From NCBI RefSeq assembly GCF_000519205.1, contig NZ_KI912601.1, positions 288,748 to 352,747 on the forward strand: 64,000 nucleotides of DNA, written 5' to 3'. The notes under the pieces are model-generated. The model searched no databases and was not told the origin of the DNA. It saw only the letters and a list, made by a program, of their open reading frames with translations. Source of the stretch: Amycolatopsis taiwanensis DSM 45107. Lineage in GTDB: Bacteria; Actinomycetota; Actinomycetes; Mycobacteriales; Pseudonocardiaceae. Both the position numbers and the translations under genes were made by a program. Shown in pieces: positions 50,247 to 58,180 of this stretch; the stretch's first letter is position 1; every line of letters begins with the position of its first letter.

Positions 50247-50990
50247 CTATTCCGGCTTCACCGCGGTGACCAGTTCGGAACTGCCCCAGGGGCCGCCCCA
50301 CCACATACGCCACCCGGCCGGGCGCACCTGGATGCCGGTCACGCCCAGTTCGGTGAGGTGGTCGCGGTATGCCCGTGGCGTGCCGAAGATGTCGACGACG
50401 AACAACCGCCCGCCCGGGCGCAGCACACGCACCGCCTCCTCGATGGCCTTGGCGCGCTCCGCGGCGGGGGAGATGTTGTGGATCGCCAGGCTGGACACCA
50501 CGACGTCGAACTCGCCGTCGCCGAACGGCAGTTCGCGCAGGTCGCCCGTGTGTAACTCGATCCGGTCCCGCACCCGCTCGGCGGACGCGTTGCGTTCGGT
50601 GGTGTCCTGGGCATTGCCGGACTGGTCCCGGGTCTGCCACAGGTCGACGCCGACCGCGTGGCCGGTGGTGAGCCGTCCGGCGACCGCGAGCAGCACCGCG
50701 CCGCGCCCGCAACCGAGGTCGAGCACCCGCTCGTCGCCGCGCAGCCCGGCCTCGTCGAGTATCTCCGCCCAGACCCGGAACTTCCCGCGTTTGGTGGCGT
50801 GCAGGTAGCACCCGGCCGAAAACAGGAACACGACCGCGAGCACGGCCGGTGCGACCGCCACGGCCGGGCCGGCGAGAACCGCGGTGGCGATCGTCGCGGC
50901 GGTCAGCAAGACCGCGGCGGAGGCTAGCCCGAACAAGGTGGCCGGGGAGTCGATGCCGTAGGAGCCCCGCACCGGTGCCTGAGCCGTCAT
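50247..50990 (-). CDS. Membrane-anchored SAM methyltransferase
   Basis: 247 residues. Two hydrophobic helices near 14-58 (LFGLASAAVLLTAATIATAVLAG and VAPAVLAVVFLFSAGCYL), then a class I methyltransferase: GDERVLDLGCGRGAVLLAVAGRL, VVVSSLAIHNISPAAERAKAIEEAVRVLRPGGRLFVVDIF. It resembles membrane-linked methyltransferases of actinobacteria acting on lipids or small molecules. ATG at 50990 preferred over a TTG three codons earlier. Precedes the FAD-Rieske gene by 34 bases. Confidence 0.88.
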   Translation of the reverse strand: MTAQAPVRGSYGIDSPATLFGLASAAVLLTAATIATAVLAGPAVAVAPAVLAVVFLFSAGCYLHATKRGKFRVWAEILDEAGLRGDERVLDLGCGRGAVLLAVAGRLTTGHAVGVDLWQTRDQSGNAQDTTERNASAERVRDRIELHTGDLRELPFGDGEFDVVVSSLAIHNISPAAERAKAIEEAVRVLRPGGRLFVVDIFGTPRAYRDHLTELGVTGIQVRPAGWRMWWGGPWGSSELVTAVKPE

Positions 50991-50999
50991 GGCCGCCAA

Positions 51000-51340
51000 T
51001 CCTGGCAGATCCCGCCACCACCCGCCTCACCGAGTCCGCAGGTCCAGACCGCGTTGACCAGGGCCCGCCCGGCGTGTCTCCGCCCCAGGCACCCGAGTTC
51101 CGGCTTCAGGCACCCGAGTTCCGGCTTCAGGCACCCGAGTTCCGGCTTCAGGCACGCGAGTTCCGGCTTCAGGCACCCGAGTTCTCGGTTCAAGGACGTA
51201 AGTTGCGGATTCGCGACGTCAGGTTCGCCGTCGGCATCGACAACCGTGCCTGTTCATCCATTATGGACAATCTCACCGACCGGCCTGTTGTCAGCGACCG
51301 CGGCCGTCTCCGGCATCGTGTCGGCACCCGTGCAGCAGGG
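51000..51340. other. Intergenic region with repeat array
   Basis: 341 bases, one third taken by 21-bp repeats (51086-51211). The rest shows no gene. Promoters for the downstream minus-strand methyltransferase must lie here. Confidence 0.6.
51086..51211. repeat. Six tandem 21-bp repeats of the same family as 691-795
   Basis: Five near-perfect units with core CAGGCACCCGAGTTCCGG (51086, 51107, 51128, 51149, 51170) and a degenerate sixth. The fourth has GCACGCGAGTTCC, the form found at 0.7 kb. The exact 21-base period keeps every frame open, so it could be translated or read as DNA. Confidence 0.9.
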
Positions 51341-52189
51341 TCACTCGCCGAGGGTGCCCAGCCGGGCGAGTGCGGCGGCGCTCGGGCTGCCCGGTTCCGC
51401 GGTGTACATCACCAACTGCAGGTCGGTGCCGGGCAGCAGCAGGGTCTGGCAGTCCAGCTCCAGCTCGCCCAACTCCGGGTGGCGCAGGTACTTGCGCAGC
51501 GTAGGTCTGGGTCGCACGTCGTGGTCACGCCAGCCGGCGGTGAAGTCCGGGCTGTGTGCGGCGAACTCGTTGACCAGCTCGCCAAGGACGCGGTCGGCCG
51601 GGTAGCGGACGCTGGCCGCGCGCAACCGGGCGGCGGACTGCCGGGCGAACGCGCCCTCCGCGCCTGGCGGTGCCGAGCAGCGGGCGTCGCCCAGCCGGAT
51701 GGACAGCCGCACGATATTGCGCTCCTCGGCGGGGAGCAGCCCGAACTCAATGATCAACGCGGCGGCCGCGGCGTTCCAGGCCACGATGTCCTGCCGCTCG
51801 TCGACCAGGTAGGCGGGTATCGGGCCGAGCCGGTCCAGCAGCCGGTGGGCGTCGGCGGGCACCGGTGCCCGATCGGCGTCCGTGCCCGGCGGGACCTGCC
51901 CGGCCAGCCGGGCCAGGTGCTCGCGCTCCGCGGCGGTGAGCCGCAGCGCGGTGCCCAGCGCGGCCAACACCTCCGGGGACGGACGCGGTGCGCGGGCCTG
52001 CTCCAGCCGTTCGTAGTAGCTGACCGACATCCCGGCCAGTGCGGCCACCTCTTCGCGGCGCAGCCCGGGAGTGCGCCGGGCCCGCCGGCCCGGCGGATGG
52101 GTGGCCGTGGCCGGCACCTGGTCCGGGCGCAGTGTCTCCCGCCGGCGCCGCAGGAAGTCGGCCAGTTCGGCTCTGCTCACCCCGCTCAT
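51341..52189 (-). CDS. Helix-turn-helix (XRE) regulator with MmyB-like ligand domain
   Basis: 282 residues. Helix-turn-helix with GLRREEVAALAGMSVSYYERLEQARAPRPSPEVLAALGTALRL (residues about 42-84). A C-terminal PAS-like MmyB domain follows, with DRLGPIPAYLVDERQDIVAWNAAAAALI and a C-terminal HPELGELELDCQTLLLPGTDLQLVMYTAEPGSPS. It is divergent from the SnoaL-NmrA pair, 124 bases away, and probably represses it. Confidence 0.94.
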   Translation of the reverse strand: MSGVSRAELADFLRRRRETLRPDQVPATATHPPGRRARRTPGLRREEVAALAGMSVSYYERLEQARAPRPSPEVLAALGTALRLTAAEREHLARLAGQVPPGTDADRAPVPADAHRLLDRLGPIPAYLVDERQDIVAWNAAAAALIIEFGLLPAEERNIVRLSIRLGDARCSAPPGAEGAFARQSAARLRAASVRYPADRVLGELVNEFAAHSPDFTAGWRDHDVRPRPTLRKYLRHPELGELELDCQTLLLPGTDLQLVMYTAEPGSPSAAALARLGTLGE

Positions 52190-52313
52190 GGTGGCACGGG
52201 GCGCCCGGCTTAGCCACGGACTGGCGGTCCGGGGCTTGACTGTCTGTTCCCGACGGCGCAGCCCTTGTCCAATCTGGACCGGTCACACACCTGATTGAGC
52301 ACTGGAGGACACC

Positions 52314-52757
52314 GTGTCGAGCACTCCCGAGGAGACGTTCCGTCGGCTGCTGGATCTGTTACTGGCCAAGGACATGGACGCCATCGCCGACTTGTGGGCA
52401 GACGACGGCATCGCCGAATTCCCGTTCGCCACCGAGATCTCGCCGCGGCAGCTGGCCGGACGGGAGGAGGTCCGCGACTACCTGGCCGGATATCCGGAGG
52501 TGATGGATGTGCGAGAGATCTCCGCGGTCACCGTGCACCACACGGAACGGCCGGACACCATTGTGGTGGAGTTCACCGCGAACGGCCGCACGGTGCGCAC
52601 CGGCGAGCCCTATCGGCTGGACTACGTCGTGGTGATCACCGTCCGGGACGGCCTGATCACCCGCTACCGGGACTACTGGAGTCCACTTGCCGCCGCCGCG
52701 GCGGCCGGGGCGCTGCCCGAACTGCTCGACACGCTGCGCTCGGCGGCCGTCCGATGA
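52314..52757 (+). CDS. SnoaL/NTF2-like protein
   Basis: 147 residues of a cone-shaped NTF2-like fold: FRRLLDLLLAKDMDAIADLWADDGIAEFPFA, GREEVRDYLAGYP, GRTVRTGEPYRLDYVVVITVRDGLITRYRDYWSPLA. Members act as ketosteroid-isomerase-type enzymes or ligand-binding proteins. GTG start. Its stop overlaps a 55-codon micro-ORF, which links it to the NmrA gene. Confidence 0.9.
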   Translation: MSSTPEETFRRLLDLLLAKDMDAIADLWADDGIAEFPFATEISPRQLAGREEVRDYLAGYPEVMDVREISAVTVHHTERPDTIVVEFTANGRTVRTGEPYRLDYVVVITVRDGLITRYRDYWSPLAAAAAAGALPELLDTLRSAAVR

Positions 52758-52921
52758 CACCCCTTATGTCAACCCGCGGCAATCAAGGTGACCACAGAGC
52801 GCGCGCCTTTGTCCCGCTATCGGGGCGGCGGGGCGCCCTGTTCGCAGACCTGACTCGACCGCCTATGCAGCGCCCCGTCGACACGATCGCGGTCGCGCGC
52901 AAAGCCGCGGAGGAACACTGA
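52754..52921 (+). CDS. Coupled micro-ORF, copy A (55 aa), overlaps both neighbours
   Basis: The fullest copy of the family. The start ATG overlaps the SnoaL stop as ATGA; the stop overlaps the NmrA ATG as TGATG. Reads MTPLMSTRGNQGDHRARA at the start and MQRPVDTIAVARKAAEEH at the end. The middle holds a degenerate palindrome CCCGCTATCGGGG, the same place where copy B has CCCCGCTAGCGGGG. Synonymous changes between copies (CAA/CAG, GGT/GGC, AGA/CGA, CCC/CCT) suggest the peptide is, or was, under selection. No known domain; basic (pI high). Confidence 0.6.
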   Translation: MTPLMSTRGNQGDHRARAFVPLSGRRGALFADLTRPPMQRPVDTIAVARKAAEEH

Positions 52922-53793
52922 TGACACGCGTGCTGGTGACCGGTGGCACCGGGAAGACCGGGAGCGCGCTGGTGGAACTGCTGCGTGGCAGCGGCGTGCC
53001 GGTCCGGGTGGGCAGCCGGAACCCGGCTGCCGATGATCCTGACGCGGTCCGGTTCGACTGGGGTGACCCGGCCACCCATCCGGCCGCGTTGCGCGGAGTG
53101 GACCGGATCTTCCTGGTGCCTCCGGTGGAGAGCGTGGACCCGATGCCGATGGCCGGGCCGTTCCTCGCCGAGGCGCACCGTCTCGACGTGCACCGGGTGG
53201 TGCTCCTCGGCTCCGCCGTCGTGCTGCCGAACGCTCCCGGCGCGCTGGAACTGGCCGCGCGGGTGCGGGCCCGGCCCGGGTGGGTCGTGCTGCGCGCGTC
53301 CGGGTTCATGCAGAACTTCCTGAGAACGCACCCGCTGGGCGAGCGGATCCGTCAGCACGGCGAGATCCGCACCGCCGCCGGTGACGGCCGGCTGGGCTGG
53401 ATCGACGCGCGGGACATCGCCGCCGCTGCCTTCGCCCTGCTCGCCGAGCCCGGCGGCCGGCGCGACTACCTGCTGACCGGGCCGAAGGCGCTGAGCTACC
53501 AGGACGCGGCGGAGATCATCACCGCGCGGACCGGGCGGCGGGTCCGGGTGGTGCACATCGGGACTGACGAGCAGGCGGCCAACTACCGGGCCGCAGGCAT
53601 GCCCGCCGGGTTCGCCGCCGCTCTCGCCGCCGTGGAAGACGGCATCAGGGCCGGCCGGGAAGAGCAAGTCAGCACCGCGGTGCTGGACCTGACCGGCCGT
53701 CCGCCCCGCACCTTCGCCGAGTTCGTCGAGGAGCACGCAACCGAGTGGGCGGGCCACCGGCCGCCTGAGCACTGGTCGAAAAAGGATCGTTAG
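52921..53793 (+). CDS. NmrA-like NAD(P)-binding protein
   Basis: 290 residues. N-terminal Rossmann MTRVLVTGGTGKTGSALVELLRGSGVPVRVGSRNP, then VDRIFLVPPVE, a catalytic-type region RASGFMQNFLRTHPLGERI and WIDARDIAAAAFALLAEPGGR. Belongs to the atypical SDR5 (NmrA/azoreductase-like) group, usually redox sensors or reductases. Start codon overlapped by the preceding micro-ORF; this is the third frame in the SnoaL unit. Confidence 0.92.
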   Translation: MTRVLVTGGTGKTGSALVELLRGSGVPVRVGSRNPAADDPDAVRFDWGDPATHPAALRGVDRIFLVPPVESVDPMPMAGPFLAEAHRLDVHRVVLLGSAVVLPNAPGALELAARVRARPGWVVLRASGFMQNFLRTHPLGERIRQHGEIRTAAGDGRLGWIDARDIAAAAFALLAEPGGRRDYLLTGPKALSYQDAAEIITARTGRRVRVVHIGTDEQAANYRAAGMPAGFAAALAAVEDGIRAGREEQVSTAVLDLTGRPPRTFAEFVEEHATEWAGHRPPEHWSKKDR

Positions 53794-53947
53794 TGGCGAG
53801 AAGACCACTGCTTCCCCGTGCCGACACTGTCCAAACAGGAATTTCCGGCCAGGTGCACACGTCGAACATGAGTCGTTGTCGTCACAGGGAACTTCTGGGG
53901 GTACCCGCATCAAGGGGTGTTTACCCGGCAGCGATCTCGGGGATGCG

Positions 53948-55234
53948 ATGGGAGTGACAGACATCTTCGTGCTTGGGCTCGATGAACCGAACCGCCGGAC
54001 CCTCGGCCGCGTGCCGGGGGCGGAGCACTACCGGTTCCACCCGCTACTGACCATTCCCGACCTCCAGGAGGGCGACCTCCCGATCGGGGACCTGATCACC
54101 AAGGCCATCCGGGAACTCGACGAGTTCGACGGCGAGATCGGCGCCATCGTCGGGTACTGGGACTTCCCGGTCAGCAGCATGGTGCCGCTGCTGTGCCGCC
54201 GCTACGGGCTGCCGGGACCGGAGCTGACCGGCGTGATCAAGTGCGAACACAAGTTCTGGAGCCGCCTGGAGCAGCGACAGGTCCTCGACGACGAGGTGCC
54301 CGAGTTCGCGCTGGTGGACCCGGACGGGGACGGCCACCCGCCCGCGGGGGTGAAATTCCCGATGTGGCTCAAGCCGGTGAAGTCGTTCTCGTCGGAACTG
54401 GCCTTCAAGGTCCGCGACGAGCGGGAGTTCGCCGAAGCGGTCGAGCAGATCCGGCTCGGCATCGAGCGGGTGGGCAAACCGTTCCAGTACGTGCTGGACC
54501 AGGCCGCCGGCCTGCGCCTGCCGCCCGAGGTGGAGCAGGCGGGCGCACTGTCCTGTCTGGCGGAGGAAGCCATGTCCGGGGTGCAGGCGGCGACCGAGGG
54601 CTTCGTCCACGACGGGGAGGTGGTCGTGAACGGCGTGCTGGACTCGATCAACTATCCGGACAGCTCATCGTTCCTGCGCCACCAGTACCCCTCACAGTTG
54701 CCCGAACGCGTGGTGTCGCGGATGACCGAGGTGTCGGAACGAGTGATCTCGCGCATCGGACTGGACAACTCGACCTTTTCCGTGGAGTTCTTCGTGGAGC
54801 CGGACAGCGGCCGGGTCCGGGTGCTGGAGATCAATCCCCGGCATTCCCAGTCGCACGCGGAACTGTTCGAGTACGTCGACGGAGTCCCCAACCACCACTG
54901 CATGGTCCAGCTCGGCCTGGGGCGACGGCCGGACATGCCGCGCGGCGAAGGACGATATCCGATCGCGGCCAAGTGGTACCACCGCCGGTTCTCCGACGCC
55001 GTGGTGCGGCGCGTGCCGACCGAACAGGAGATCGAGCGCGTGCGGCAGGAGATCCCCGGCGTCGCCGTGGACGTGGTGCCCGCCGCCGGCCAGCGACTGT
55101 CCGATATGGACGCTCAGGACAGCTACAGCTACGAACTCGCCTTCGTCTACGTGGGCGCGGAAAACGAAGCGGAGCTGGAGCGGAAGTACCGGCGCGTGAC
55201 GAACGCGCTGAATTTCGAGTTCGAGGAGGAATAG
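53948..55234 (+). CDS. ATP-grasp ligase, unknown acceptor
   Basis: 428 residues. ATP-grasp fold: lid lysine in KFPMWLKPVKSFSSELAFKV, ATP region LSCLAEEAMSGVQAATEGFVHDGEVVVNGVLDS, and metal/ATP-binding FSVEFFVEPDSGRVRVLEINPRHSQSHAELFEYVDG (ExNxR). Such enzymes form peptide or amide bonds through acyl phosphates. It is followed after three bases by an S15-type hydrolase, which would act on a similar bond. An in-frame GTG lies two codons after the chosen ATG. The C-terminal part is unusual. Product unknown. Confidence 0.86.
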   Translation: MGVTDIFVLGLDEPNRRTLGRVPGAEHYRFHPLLTIPDLQEGDLPIGDLITKAIRELDEFDGEIGAIVGYWDFPVSSMVPLLCRRYGLPGPELTGVIKCEHKFWSRLEQRQVLDDEVPEFALVDPDGDGHPPAGVKFPMWLKPVKSFSSELAFKVRDEREFAEAVEQIRLGIERVGKPFQYVLDQAAGLRLPPEVEQAGALSCLAEEAMSGVQAATEGFVHDGEVVVNGVLDSINYPDSSSFLRHQYPSQLPERVVSRMTEVSERVISRIGLDNSTFSVEFFVEPDSGRVRVLEINPRHSQSHAELFEYVDGVPNHHCMVQLGLGRRPDMPRGEGRYPIAAKWYHRRFSDAVVRRVPTEQEIERVRQEIPGVAVDVVPAAGQRLSDMDAQDSYSYELAFVYVGAENEAELERKYRRVTNALNFEFEEE

Positions 55235-55237
55235 CCC

Positions 55238-57256
55238 ATGCGCGCGGTCAGCGCGCTCCCGCACGAGATCATCCAGGAAGAACACGTCCGCATCCCGGTC
55301 TCGGACGGGATCTGCCTGTCCGCCCGGATCTGGCGGCCGGCGTCCTCCGACCAGGAGCCCGTGCCCGGGCTGTGCGAGTACATCCCTTACCGGAAAAGGG
55401 ATCTCACCGCGTGGCGGGACTCGATCCATCACCCCTACCTCGCCGGGCACGGCTACGCGTGCGTGCGGGTGGACCTGCGCGGCACCGGTGATTCGGAGGG
55501 GGTGCTCGTCGACGAGTACGTCGAACGCGAGCAACTCGACGCCGAGGACGTGCTGGCCTGGATCGCCGAGCAGCCATGGTGTGACGGGCGGACGGGAATG
55601 ATGGGCATCTCCTGGGGCGGGTTCGCCGCGCTCCAGGTCGCCGCCCGGAAGCCGCCGAGCCTGCGCGCCATCGCGATCTCGTCGTTCACCGACGACCGGT
55701 ACTCCGACGACTTCCACTACATGGGTGGCTGCCTGCTTTCGGACAACCTCGGCGAGGCGGGCACGATGTTCGCCTACGCCACGCTCCCGCCCGACCCGGC
55801 GGTGGTCGGCGAACGCTGGCGTGAGATGTGGCTGGAGCGGTTGGATGCGGCCGGCCCGTGGGTCGACGAATGGTTGCGGCATCAGCACCGTGACGACTAC
55901 TGGCGGCACGCGTCGGTGTGTGAGAACTACCAGGACGTGTGCTGTCCCGTGCTCGCCTCCAGCGGCTGGGCCGACGGCTACTCGAACGCCGTGATGCGGC
56001 TGCTCGCGCACCTGGACGTGCCACGCAAGGGCCTGATCGGCCCGTGGTCGCACAAGTACCCGCACCTGGGCGAGCCCGGCCCGGCGATCGGCTACCTGCA
56101 GGAACTCGTGCGATGGTGGGATCACTGGCTCAAGGACGTGGACAACGGCGTGCTCGACGGGCCGATGCTGCTCACCTGGATGCAGGAAAGCGTGCCGCCG
56201 TCGACGTCCTACGAGCAGCGGCCGGGACGGTGGGTCGGCGAACCGGACTGGCCGTCGCCGAACGTCGAGCCGTCCGTACGCCCGCTGGCCTGGCACCGGA
56301 TCGCCGAACCGGGCGAGCGCGGTGAGGGCGGGGAACTCGGCCTGACCGTCTCCTCGCCGCTTTCGGTCGGCCAGTTCGCCGGCAAGTGGGCGTCCTACAA
56401 CGCACCCCCGGACCTGCCCTACGACCAGCGGGAAGAGGACGGCGGCTCGCTCGTGTTCGACACCGACGCGCTCGGCGAGCGATGCGAGATCCTGGGCGCC
56501 CCGGTGGTGCGGCTGGAGGTGTCGGCGGACCGGCCGGTGGCCATGATCGCCGCGCGGATCTCGGACGTCGCGCCGGACGGCGCCGCGACCCGGGTGACGT
56601 ACGGCCTGCTCAATCTCACCCACCGGGCGGGCCACGACCGGCCCGAACCGCTCGAGCCGGGCCGGCGGTACGCGGTCGAACTGGTGCTGAACGGGGTGGC
56701 ACAGGCGTTTCCACCCGGGCACCGCATCCGGCTGTCACTGTCCACTTCGTACTGGCCGCTGGCCTGGCCGCCCCCGGATGCCACCCAGGTCACCGTGCAC
56801 GCCGGGGAACTGGCGCTGCCCGTGCGGAAACCCGGCGAAGACCCCGCGTTCGCCGGCTTCGGCGAGCCCGAGGGGGCACCGCCGCTGCCGGTCACGCGGC
56901 TGCGTCCAGGGGAGGAGCGGTGGAACGTCAGCCGGGACCTGGTCGACTACGAGTCGGCGCTGGAGATAGTCAAGGACTCGGGCACTCAACGGATCGACGA
57001 CATCGACCTGGAGTTCTCCCGCCGCGCCACCGAACGCTACGCGTCGGTGGCCGACGATTTCTCCTCCCCATCGGGGGAAACGGTGTGGACCATGGAGTTC
57101 GCCCGCGGCGACTGGTCCGCCCGGACCGAGACCCGGACGCTGCTTTCGTGCACACCGCGGGAGTTCGTGGTCCACGCCCGGCTGGATGCCTTCGAGGGCC
57201 CCTACCGGGTGTGCTCGCGGAACTGGCACTACGCCATTGCGCGCGACCTTGTTTAG
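55238..57256 (+). CDS. CocE/NonD family hydrolase (S15 peptidase fold)
   Basis: 672 residues. VPVSDGICLSARIWRPA, YACVRVDLRGTGDSEGVLVDEY, nucleophile MGISWGGFAALQVAA (Ser near 126), GPWSHKYPHLGEPGPAIGYLQELVRWWDHWLK with the catalytic His, and a C-terminal jelly-roll from about 400. Acts on esters or on N-terminal dipeptides. Placed directly after the ATP-grasp ligase and before another hydrolase and a P450, so it may release or trim a product made by the ligase. Confidence 0.93.
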   Translation: MRAVSALPHEIIQEEHVRIPVSDGICLSARIWRPASSDQEPVPGLCEYIPYRKRDLTAWRDSIHHPYLAGHGYACVRVDLRGTGDSEGVLVDEYVEREQLDAEDVLAWIAEQPWCDGRTGMMGISWGGFAALQVAARKPPSLRAIAISSFTDDRYSDDFHYMGGCLLSDNLGEAGTMFAYATLPPDPAVVGERWREMWLERLDAAGPWVDEWLRHQHRDDYWRHASVCENYQDVCCPVLASSGWADGYSNAVMRLLAHLDVPRKGLIGPWSHKYPHLGEPGPAIGYLQELVRWWDHWLKDVDNGVLDGPMLLTWMQESVPPSTSYEQRPGRWVGEPDWPSPNVEPSVRPLAWHRIAEPGERGEGGELGLTVSSPLSVGQFAGKWASYNAPPDLPYDQREEDGGSLVFDTDALGERCEILGAPVVRLEVSADRPVAMIAARISDVAPDGAATRVTYGLLNLTHRAGHDRPEPLEPGRRYAVELVLNGVAQAFPPGHRIRLSLSTSYWPLAWPPPDATQVTVHAGELALPVRKPGEDPAFAGFGEPEGAPPLPVTRLRPGEERWNVSRDLVDYESALEIVKDSGTQRIDDIDLEFSRRATERYASVADDFSSPSGETVWTMEFARGDWSARTETRTLLSCTPREFVVHARLDAFEGPYRVCSRNWHYAIARDLV

Positions 57257-57286
57257 CGTGCGGGGGCGACGGGTAGTTATCAGACC

Positions 57287-58180
57287 GTGACCAGCCTGCA
57301 CGCGAAGGCGCTCACCGCCGCGATGTGGTTGAGCCGCCGCAAGCGAACCTTCGCCGACCTCGACCGGCTCCGGGAGAGCTTCGAGCACCGGCAGCGCCCG
57401 GAGGACGCCGTGCCTCCCGCGCGGGTGCGCCGCCAGGTGGCGGTGAGCCGGAACGTGCTCAGGGACCGCCCGGTCTACACCCTGCGGCCGCGCGGAGAAG
57501 GGACGTCACGGCATGTGCTGTACCTGCACGGCGGTGCCTATGTGCACCAGATTCAGCGCGATCACTGGTCGTTTTTGTCCAGACTGGTCAGGCGGACCGG
57601 CTGCACCGTCACCGCTCCGCTGTACCCGCTCGCGCCGACCCACCACTGCGACGAGACCGTCGATATGGTCATGGCCACCTACAAGGAAGAACTCGGCGCG
57701 GTCGAGCCGGGCGACCAGATCGTGATGGGTGACTCGGCGGGTGGCGCGCTCACGCTCGTGCTCGCCCGGAGCCTGCGCGACGAGGGACGCCCGCAGCCCA
57801 AGGAGATCGTGCTGCTGTCACCGTGGCTGGACGTGACGATGAGCGACCCGGCCCAGCCCGAACTCGACCGGCACGACCCGTACCTGGCCATCGCCGGGCT
57901 GCGCGAGGCAGGTCGCCTCTACGCCGGGCCCCGGGACCCGCGGGACCCGCTGATCAGCCCGCTCAACGGCGAACTGTCCGGGCTGGGCACGCTGAGCCTG
58001 TTCGCCGGCACCCGGGACGTGCTACTCGCCGACGCGCGGCGACTGCGGGAGAAGGCGCGGGCGCGGTCGGTTCCGTTGGAATACCACGAATATGAGGGGA
58101 TGTTCCACGCGTGGATGATCGCGTACTTCGCCGAGGCGCGGCAGGCGACCGGGCGGATCGCACACCTGGTGCGGCGATGA
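57287..58180 (+). CDS. Alpha/beta hydrolase, hormone-sensitive lipase family
   Basis: 297 residues. LYLHGGAYVHQIQRDHWSFLSRL (HGG oxyanion hole), IVMGDSAGGALTLVLARSL (Ser nucleophile), LFAGTRDVLLADARRL (Asp) and EGMFHAWMIAYFAEARQ (His). Esterase/lipase or acetyl hydrolase. GTG start. The stop codon overlaps the P450 start as ATGA, so they are translated together. Confidence 0.93.
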   Translation: MTSLHAKALTAAMWLSRRKRTFADLDRLRESFEHRQRPEDAVPPARVRRQVAVSRNVLRDRPVYTLRPRGEGTSRHVLYLHGGAYVHQIQRDHWSFLSRLVRRTGCTVTAPLYPLAPTHHCDETVDMVMATYKEELGAVEPGDQIVMGDSAGGALTLVLARSLRDEGRPQPKEIVLLSPWLDVTMSDPAQPELDRHDPYLAIAGLREAGRLYAGPRDPRDPLISPLNGELSGLGTLSLFAGTRDVLLADARRLREKARARSVPLEYHEYEGMFHAWMIAYFAEARQATGRIAHLVRR

